NCBI RefSeq assembly: GCF_000025525.1
Contig: NC_013887.1
Span: 46,729-110,728, forward strand
Length of the DNA stretch: 64,000 nucleotides
Direction of reading: 5' to 3'
Source: Methanocaldococcus sp. FS406-22
Lineage (GTDB): Archaea > AGJL01 > Methanococci > Methanococcales > Methanocaldococcaceae
Notes under the pieces: model-generated
Seen by the model: the letters and a program-made list of their open reading frames with translations, nothing else
The model's database searches: none
Told to the model about the DNA's origin: nothing
Shown here: positions 57,965 to 64,000 of the stretch, piece after piece
How positions within the stretch are numbered: position 1 is the first letter of the stretch
Layout: each line of letters opens with the position of its first letter
Translations under genes and position numbers: made by a program

Positions 57965-59377
57965 TTATTTCTTCTTTTTCTTTTTTTCTGGTTCTTCTTT
58001 CATAATAACTATTTTTTCTGCTTTAATCACAGCATTATACAGGACTATTTTTATACCTGGTGGGAGTCCAGCAAATGTTCCTGGTAAAGTCATTGTTGGG
58101 ACTTCAATTCCCTCAACTTCTTCCATTTCCTCTTCTACTTCTTCTTCCTCTTCCTCAACAACTTCTTCTACTACCTCTGCTCCTATTCTTTCAGCACATG
58201 GATGTCCTTTTTCTTTTAAGAACTTAATTAATTCATCGGTTGTTTTAACGTCTTCTTCTGTAGCTATTTTATCATAGAGTTCTGGAGGTATTGCATCCTT
58301 AACCCTCTCTTTTAATTCTTTTGGCAACCAAACAACCCTCTCCCAACCACCGTCTCCCTGTAAAAACTTAGGAGACTTCATATAGGCAATGGATATACCA
58401 ACAAACCCAGGGACTTGTTTTCCACCACTACACTGCCCTGCTAAGGTAGAGAATGGAATTCCCATTGGTGTTTCTCCTTTAAATCCTCTATGGGCTATTC
58501 CAAATCCATCAACCTCTGGGATGTAGAAAGCTACAGCTTCAAAACAACCACAAGATGTGCATGGCTTTTCTAATGCACTATGTAAAGTTACTTCCTCAAC
58601 GGTTCCTTGCGACCTCTCTCTAACGACTTCATTTACTCCAGTGTAGATTCCTAACTTCTCATCTAAGCACTCTCCTTTTGGTATTTCGAATATCGGCCCG
58701 TTAGGGTCTATCTTAGCAGCAGCCCTTGCATCTAAGTAGTTTATACTTCCACAGAGGGAAGGTCTATCTGGTGTTATAACACAAACGTGTGTTGGAGCAA
58801 AGCTCTGACACATTACACAGCCATAGAAAACATCAACATCTTCTTCATGTAGTGCTTTAGTTCTCTCATCCCTCTTATTGTAAATTTTTCTTGCCTTTTC
58901 TAATTCTTCTTTAACCTTCTCTGGGTCAGTTATAATAATTACATCACACTTTTCAATAAATGGAAACTCTGCCTTAAACAATCTTTGAACCACTTTTCCA
59001 ACATGTTCTAATCTCAAACCTTTTTTAAATGAATCTTTGTTTATTCTTATCCATACTTGGTCTCTTTGGTTTAGGTGCATTACTCCTTCAATGTAGTTAA
59101 AGAATTCGTGGATTCTTCTTTCTAACACTCCTTCTAAATCTTCCTCTAAGTTTTTACCACTAACCTCTACAATTATTGCGAATGGGTTTCTACTCCCTTC
59201 CTCCATCTCATCGATATCCTTTCCAATAATTTCAACTTTATCATCTGCTTTATCGACTACTTTTACTAACTCAAAACCATAACTCTTCGGCCCTGCAAGC
59301 TCAACATACATGTCAGGGCCTCTAACCCTCTCACCCTCATTCATCGGCCCAACAGAAACAGGAATATCGTCAAACAT
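57965..59377 (-). CDS. cdhC: CO dehydrogenase/acetyl-CoA synthase subunit beta, copy 1 (ACS)
   Basis: 470 residues. Carries the Ni-Ni-[4Fe-4S] A-cluster that joins methyl, CO and CoA to acetyl-CoA. Cluster ligands: CVMCQSFAPTHVCVITPDRPSLCGS near 187, KGECLDEK near 235 and PCTSCGCFE near 273, the last with the Cys-Gly-Cys that binds the distal nickel. C-terminal Glu-rich linker (EEVVEEEEEEVEEEMEEVEG) leads to a hydrophobic end domain and a Lys tail. ATG at 59377 after GGTGAGA. A second copy starts beyond the window end. Confidence 0.95.
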   Translation of the reverse strand: MFDDIPVSVGPMNEGERVRGPDMYVELAGPKSYGFELVKVVDKADDKVEIIGKDIDEMEEGSRNPFAIIVEVSGKNLEEDLEGVLERRIHEFFNYIEGVMHLNQRDQVWIRINKDSFKKGLRLEHVGKVVQRLFKAEFPFIEKCDVIIITDPEKVKEELEKARKIYNKRDERTKALHEEDVDVFYGCVMCQSFAPTHVCVITPDRPSLCGSINYLDARAAAKIDPNGPIFEIPKGECLDEKLGIYTGVNEVVRERSQGTVEEVTLHSALEKPCTSCGCFEAVAFYIPEVDGFGIAHRGFKGETPMGIPFSTLAGQCSGGKQVPGFVGISIAYMKSPKFLQGDGGWERVVWLPKELKERVKDAIPPELYDKIATEEDVKTTDELIKFLKEKGHPCAERIGAEVVEEVVEEEEEEVEEEMEEVEGIEVPTMTLPGTFAGLPPGIKIVLYNAVIKAEKIVIMKEEPEKKKKKK

Positions 59378-59399
59378 ACACTCTCACCTTAAAGTGTTT

Positions 59400-59855
59400 T
59401 TACAGCTTTTCTTTAGCTTCTTCTCTCAAAATTTTTAGTATTTTCTTTCTTTTCTCCTCTTTCATTATGTCAAGTGTTTCTTCTGATACTAATAAGAGAG
59501 CTTTATCCTTACACGCCTCTATACATGCTGGAGTTATTCTATCAACATCTAAACAGAGGGTGCATTTGTGAGCAACTTTGTTTTTTATAAATATTGCTCC
59601 AATAGGGCAGGCAATTGCACACATTCCACAGGCAATACATCTTTCTTTATCTACAATTGGAATGCCTTCTTTTAGATAGATTGCATCAACTGGGCAGATT
59701 TCTTTACAAGGAGCATTTTCACACTGCATACAGAATATTGGAATGCCATCAATCTTTCTTATTCTACTCTCTCCATGAATTTCTTTGCAGATGTTTATGC
59801 AGTCATAGCATTTTGTGCATTTTTCAGGATTTAAGACAATGATTTTTGGATTCAT
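59400..59855 (-). CDS. CODH-linked polyferredoxin (CooF-like, four cluster motifs)
   Basis: 151 residues with multiple CxxCxxCxxxC/P motifs: CTKCYDCINICKE, CMQCENAPCKEICP, CIACGMCAIACP and CTLCLD..CIEACKD. It likely shuttles electrons between CO dehydrogenase and its partners. ATG at 59855 after GGAGGGG. Lies between cdhB and cdhC in the minus-strand operon. Confidence 0.9.
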   Translation of the reverse strand: MNPKIIVLNPEKCTKCYDCINICKEIHGESRIRKIDGIPIFCMQCENAPCKEICPVDAIYLKEGIPIVDKERCIACGMCAIACPIGAIFIKNKVAHKCTLCLDVDRITPACIEACKDKALLLVSEETLDIMKEEKRKKILKILREEAKEKL

Positions 59856-59856
59856 T

Positions 59857-60297
59857 CTACCCCTCCAATAACTTCCTCAAATAATCTAAATACTCCTCTT
59901 TGCTGAGATTTGGGAATGAGTAGAGGGTATTTGGTTGATAATACTTGTCTATGGAGATTGTTACCACATTTGAAAACTGTTTTAGATGTGTTGCTGCCTG
60001 AGCTAAGTAATAGTAAGTTATTCCTGTGAATAGGGCTAAATCATAATCACTACTTGCCAAAAATTTCATTATAGCCATTAGATTCATTTCTTCTGGTGTT
60101 TTTATTGTCTTTAGATTATATTTCTTAATCAACTCATTGATGAGTTCTTTTTCCTCATCTTCTAAGTATTCTCCCAATATTAAGATGGGTTTTTTAGCCC
60201 TTTTAATCATCATTTTAACAATTGTTGGAGAAGTTACCTCAGCATGAGCTACATTGCTCCCAGCTGTTGGAATATAGGCTATAAATCTCTCATCCAT
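59857..60297 (-). CDS. cdhB: CO dehydrogenase/acetyl-CoA synthase subunit epsilon
   Basis: 146 residues from the ATG at 60297 after GGTGG. Pattern PTAGSNVAHAEVTSPTIVKMMIKRAKKPILILGEYLED and DLALFTGITYYYLAQAATHLKQFSNVVTISIDKYYQPNTLYSFPNLSKEEYLDYLR, characteristic of CdhB. Binds the alpha subunit. Downstream of cdhA. Confidence 0.93.
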   Translation of the reverse strand: MDERFIAYIPTAGSNVAHAEVTSPTIVKMMIKRAKKPILILGEYLEDEEKELINELIKKYNLKTIKTPEEMNLMAIMKFLASSDYDLALFTGITYYYLAQAATHLKQFSNVVTISIDKYYQPNTLYSFPNLSKEEYLDYLRKLLEG

Positions 60298-60340
60298 TAC
60301 TACCACCCAAACGTTAAAAAATTAATTGAAGTTAAAAAGT

Positions 60341-62662
60341 TTAATACAATATTGTTGGATCTTGTGGATATTTCTCCAATGGTTTCCAGCCTTTTTCTTC
60401 TAAGTAAGCCATTATCTTATCTTTCATCATGAATGGAATGTCCTTTTCAGTTCTAACAAATTTCTCTAAATCTGGAGGCATTCTTCCAAAGTATTTTTCA
60501 TAGACATCAACGTAGTGGTAAATCTTGTTAGCCCTACCTTTTGGATTGTCATTTGGCCTCATACATAACTTTGGAATCATACAAATACATTCTTTGACGT
60601 TTTCAGCAGTTACAATTAAATGCTCTGGAACTGGCTCTATCTCTAAAATCTCTCCAGTTTTTTTGTCTTTAACTTTAAATTTCTCTCCATTGCTTAAATA
60701 CAGCCTTCTATACTTAGCCCCATGCGGTCCTAAAATGACAGGAATTCCCCATCTATTGACTCCAGTAGCTATTGCCGCAGCCTTTTGGCTCATTGCCCCC
60801 CAGGCAACCCCTACTGCTCCAACCTTGTTTAGTATGTAATCAGCAACTTCAGCATAGTTTCCTCTTAATGGAACTTTAGCAAAGATATTGGCAATTTTTA
60901 TAGCCGCTCCAGTTATGTGGCAATTTGATAAACAAGAACCACAATTTACAAGTCCTCCAGCTCTAAACTCACCTGGATATTTCTCATATAGTGTTTTTCC
61001 ATCCTTGTCTTTCCACATTCCAATTGCCATTGCCGCACAACCAGTTGCTACGACTATGTATTTCCTCTCCAAGAACTCCTTTGCAATCATTGCTACTTCT
61101 TCCTCACCATTTGGATGATTTGAACAACCAACTAATGCAACAACTCCAGGAATATCTCCAAATACAATTGGAGCACCAACACTTCTGATTTCAACATCTT
61201 TTATAGGCCCTCTACCAGCCCTTATCTTGAACTTTAAGTCTTTATAGTAAGCTTCTCCAACCTTTGTTGTCATGCTAACTATTGGTAGATTTCTTGGACA
61301 GATAGCTTCACATCTTCCACAGCCATAACATCTCTTATACAAATCAATAAAGCCTTCAAAATTGCCCTGCTTTGCTAAAACCATTGCCTCTTTAACCTTA
61401 AATGCATTTGGACAGTTTCTGTTACACCATCCACATTCAGTGCATTGCTTTGCCAACTCAACAACTTCATTTAAGTTGGGTAGGGTTTTTTTGTCCTTTC
61501 TCTCCTTGGCAACTATCTTAGCAAGTTCAACAGCAACTTTTCCTACTTTTTCCTCATCTAAGAGTAAAGCTGCTCTATTCCTTAATATATAGCCAATAAT
61601 TTCATCTTCATCCATGTGGGAAACGTCCTCTAAACCTAAACACATCTTCTCATTTGTTGCTATCAAGACAGCCCCTGTTTTTAAAACTTCTTCTAAGATA
61701 TCTGTCCTAATACACTGCTCATCTACAATTACAACATCTGCGACCCCACTTCTCACAAACATCAACTGCCTTGATAACGGCCCAACAACCTTTGGTTTAT
61801 CTGAAACCCTTGTAATGTCTATAGCAGTACAGCAGATTCCACAAACCTCTACCTCATCTTCCATGTTATTATCTTCTAAATATTCCAATATGTAACTACC
61901 TGGAACTACATTATGCCCTATACACAAGATCACTGGCTTACTTTTATCAATACAACCAAATCCTAACTCTATTAATGGAGCATCCTCATCCCCTTTTGGC
62001 ATGTTGTAAGCTACTATCTGGGCTATATCTCCTGCTTCTCTTGCCAAATCATCAATCATTCCTGCATGTAAAGCTTTACTCTCAAAGTCTAAGTAATTTC
62101 CCTCTTGCCCAGTATGTGCAGCTGATAAGAGATGAGTTATCTGCTCCTCACAGTAATCTAAGATTTTTTCTAAATCTCCAAGTGTTTTTGGTTTAATGCC
62201 AGTTACTGTCCTTGCTATTGGTGCTTCAACCTCTATCTCATTGCCTAAATCTATTGGATAATCTCTTCCCAATTTCTCAATTAAGTGGTGGACTAAATGC
62301 CTACTATGCCCAGCATGACATGCCGCTCCAATACAGCAAGCAATTAAAACAATCCTTGCCTGCTGAGCTTTGATATTCAAACCACAAGCCCCCTTCTTCC
62401 CTCTGCTTAAATCACACTTTCCAAATGTACAGAGACAACACAAATCACAGATTGGCATGTAAAATGGGGGATATCTTTCTAATAGCTTAAAATCCCAATG
62501 TCTTAATGTGGGGATTTTTGGCATTGGAGTAGGTCCCATAGGCTCCCATTCTTCTTCTCCTTCTGCTTCTCCAAACTTTATACTCATGGATATGTTTGCG
62601 TTTTTCATCTTAACTAAAGGTGTGAGAAGTTTTTTGATGTCCATTTCCACGTTATTTCCCAT
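60341..62662 (-). CDS. cdhA: CO dehydrogenase/acetyl-CoA synthase subunit alpha (CO dehydrogenase)
   Basis: 773 residues from the ATG at 62662. Carries the Ni-Fe-S C-cluster that reduces CO2 to CO. N-terminal [23 protein letters not shown], a mid [12 protein letters not shown] (two ferredoxin-like clusters, near 410) and [12 protein letters not shown] near 450, then [13 protein letters not shown] and [14 protein letters not shown] with C-cluster Cys ligands near 550-590. Length and domain order are those of methanogen CdhA. First gene here after the second cdhC copy; no cdhD/E in the window. Confidence 0.95.
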   Translation of the reverse strand: MGNNVEMDIKKLLTPLVKMKNANISMSIKFGEAEGEEEWEPMGPTPMPKIPTLRHWDFKLLERYPPFYMPICDLCCLCTFGKCDLSRGKKGACGLNIKAQQARIVLIACCIGAACHAGHSRHLVHHLIEKLGRDYPIDLGNEIEVEAPIARTVTGIKPKTLGDLEKILDYCEEQITHLLSAAHTGQEGNYLDFESKALHAGMIDDLAREAGDIAQIVAYNMPKGDEDAPLIELGFGCIDKSKPVILCIGHNVVPGSYILEYLEDNNMEDEVEVCGICCTAIDITRVSDKPKVVGPLSRQLMFVRSGVADVVIVDEQCIRTDILEEVLKTGAVLIATNEKMCLGLEDVSHMDEDEIIGYILRNRAALLLDEEKVGKVAVELAKIVAKERKDKKTLPNLNEVVELAKQCTECGWCNRNCPNAFKVKEAMVLAKQGNFEGFIDLYKRCYGCGRCEAICPRNLPIVSMTTKVGEAYYKDLKFKIRAGRGPIKDVEIRSVGAPIVFGDIPGVVALVGCSNHPNGEEEVAMIAKEFLERKYIVVATGCAAMAIGMWKDKDGKTLYEKYPGEFRAGGLVNCGSCLSNCHITGAAIKIANIFAKVPLRGNYAEVADYILNKVGAVGVAWGAMSQKAAAIATGVNRWGIPVILGPHGAKYRRLYLSNGEKFKVKDKKTGEILEIEPVPEHLIVTAENVKECICMIPKLCMRPNDNPKGRANKIYHYVDVYEKYFGRMPPDLEKFVRTEKDIPFMMKDKIMAYLEEKGWKPLEKYPQDPTILY

Positions 62663-62909
62663 AATCATCACTTCTTAATTGTCATGATTAATCATTATAA
62701 TTTAAGGTTAGTTTTTAAAACTTTAATATATAAAGTTTGTTATGACTAAATCCAAATTTGGTATGAAAATAAGGATTAAATTTTCCGCTTAACAAAAAAT
62801 TACGCATTTCAAAAAATGCTTTGCAGTAAAATTTCAAAAATGAGTATCTATTAATTTGAAAAAATAGATAAATGTGGAATAAAAATATAAAAATAAAGTT
62901 AGGAGAACA

Positions 62910-64000
62910 TTACTTTTTCACATTGAGATTTATAACAATCTTGACGTTTTTCATGATAATCTGTATTCCTCCTTCTTTTGCTAACTTAGCTATTAACTCA
63001 CCAACTTCAATGCCCTCTTTTTCCTCTTCAACCACTTTGATTTCTTCTTCTTTTTCTTCTTTCTCTTCTACTTCTTCAACAACATCCTCTGTCTTCTTAA
63101 CTATTGGATGTCCTTTTTCTTTTAAGAACTTAATTAATTCATCGGTTGTTTTAACGTCTTCTTCTGTAGCTATTTTATCATAGAGTTCTGGAGGTATTGC
63201 ATCCTTAACCCTCTCTTTTAATTCTTTTGGCAACCAAACAACCCTCTCCCAACCACCGTCTCCCTGTAAAAACTTAGGAGACTTCATATAGGCAATGGAT
63301 ATACCAACAAACCCAGGGACTTGTTTTCCACCACTACACTGCCCAGCCAAAGTTGAGAAAGGCAAACCAAATGGTGTCTCTCCTCTAAAGTTTCTATGTG
63401 CAACTCCAAATCCATCAACTTCTGGAATATAAAACACTATGGCCTCAAAGCATCCACAAGATGTGCATGGATTTATTAAAGCACTGTGTAATGCCATCTC
63501 TTCAACACTTCCTTGCGACCTCTCTCTAACGACTTCATTTACTCCAGTGTAGATTCCTAACTTCTCATCTAAGCACTCTCCTTTTGGTATTTCGAATATC
63601 GGCCCGTTAGGGTCTATCTTAGCAGCAGCCCTTGCATCTAAGTAGTTTATACTTCCACAGAGGGAAGGTCTATCTGGTGTTATAACACAAACGTGTGTTG
63701 GAGCAAAGCTCTGACACATTACACAGCCATAGAAAACATCAACATCTTCTTCATGTAGTGCTTTAGTTCTCTCATCCCTCTTATTGTAAATTTTTCTTGC
63801 CTTTTCTAATTCTTCTTTAACCTTCTCTGGGTCAGTTATAATAATTACATCACACTTTTCAATAAATGGAAACTCTGCCTTAAACAATCTTTGAACCACT
63901 TTTCCAACATGTTCTAATCTCAAACCTTTTTTAAATGAATCTTTGTTTATTCTTATCCATACTTGGTCTCTTTGGTTTAGGTGCATTACTCCTTCAATGT
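62910..64000 (-). CDS. cdhC: CO dehydrogenase/acetyl-CoA synthase subunit beta, copy 2 (cut by window end)
   Basis: The frame is open from the stop at 62910 to the window end at 64000, so the N-terminus lies outside. The 63 kb end contains the same Cys set as copy 1 (CVMCQSF, SLCGS, GECLDEK, PCTSCGCFE). Two tracts are base-identical to copy 1 (63105-63344 and 63509-64000), with one 164-bp patch between that differs at roughly a quarter of positions, and the C-terminus is wholly different (VEEVEEKEEKEEEIKVVEEEKEGIEV... ending LNVKK). It reads on the same strand just upstream of cdhA. Confidence 0.93.
   Translation of the reverse strand, partial: IEGVMHLNQRDQVWIRINKDSFKKGLRLEHVGKVVQRLFKAEFPFIEKCDVIIITDPEKVKEELEKARKIYNKRDERTKALHEEDVDVFYGCVMCQSFAPTHVCVITPDRPSLCGSINYLDARAAAKIDPNGPIFEIPKGECLDEKLGIYTGVNEVVRERSQGSVEEMALHSALINPCTSCGCFEAIVFYIPEVDGFGVAHRNFRGETPFGLPFSTLAGQCSGGKQVPGFVGISIAYMKSPKFLQGDGGWERVVWLPKELKERVKDAIPPELYDKIATEEDVKTTDELIKFLKEKGHPIVKKTEDVVEEVEEKEEKEEEIKVVEEEKEGIEVGELIAKLAKEGGIQIIMKNVKIVINLNVKK

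Overview
The window is from a hyperthermophilic methanogenic archaeon of the genus Methanocaldococcus. The evidence is about 32-35% GC protein-coding DNA with GC-rich islands that are stable RNA genes, GGTGAT-type ribosome binding sites, archaeal ribosomal and RNA polymerase gene clusters, an archaeal histone, the CO dehydrogenase/acetyl-CoA synthase genes and a selenocysteine-containing selenophosphate synthetase. Many proteins look nearly identical to Methanocaldococcus jannaschii proteins as I remember them, but several neighbourhoods are joined differently, so I think of a close relative rather than that strain.

Layout. 1-2.1 kb: two genes of unknown function and a scar of two IS200/IS605-like relics. 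2.1-9.8 kb: pyrE, glyA, the homoisocitrate dehydrogenase gene aksF, a membrane protein gene, then (minus strand) purC-purS-ATPase-small ORF-small ORF-serB. The ATPase and the two small ORFs look like an accessory module lodged between housekeeping genes. 9.9-13 kb: selD, a nucleotidyltransferase and an aminotransferase. selD has an in-frame UGA, a 3' SECIS element and a 21-bp long-range complement that I have not seen described. 13.3-13.65 kb: a small CRISPR array without cas genes. 14.1-22.7 kb: ubiD-type decarboxylase, guaAB, a GC-rich structured relic, purF, purM, an archaeal ATPase, DUF89, a DedA-like protein, hypC and a ferredoxin. 22.7-27.8 kb: an enolase-like protein, rpoK, tRNA-Pro, rpoN, rps9, rpl13, rpl18e, rpoD, rps11, rps4, rps13 and tRNA-Ser. 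28-31.9 kb: a CBS-domain protein, the KEOPS subunit Cgi121 and argJ, then rps19-rpl2-rpl23-rpl4-rpl3 (to 34 kb).

34-52.7 kb: translin-like gene, pelota, a Tfx-type regulator, pcm, DNA ligase, mechanosensitive channel, minD, histone, moaB, D-aminoacyl-tRNA deacylase, larB-like gene, two genes of a possible GTPase-regulator set, a beta-CASP nuclease, ilvN, gatB, nrpR, a SelA-like PLP enzyme and a DUF2098-like gene. 53-57.8 kb: a 16S-tRNA-Ala-23S rRNA operon with processing stems. 58-64 kb: the CODH/ACS operon read on the minus strand (cdhC copy 2, cdhA, cdhB, a polyferredoxin, cdhC copy 1), with the second cdhC cut by the window end.

The most interesting observations are (i) the selD long-range helix that would bring the SECIS element next to the UGA codon, (ii) a family of about 91-bp hairpin MITEs with covarying stems, one of them sitting directly upstream of the rRNA operon, (iii) duplicated gene ends at pelota (5' end, all differences synonymous) and nrpR (3' end), which look like integration scars, (iv) the ATPase plus Toprim-like module between purS and serB, with a frame break at a T-run, and (v) mosaic gene conversion between the two cdhC copies that spares one 164-bp patch encoding the Cys-Gly-Cys part of the A-cluster.
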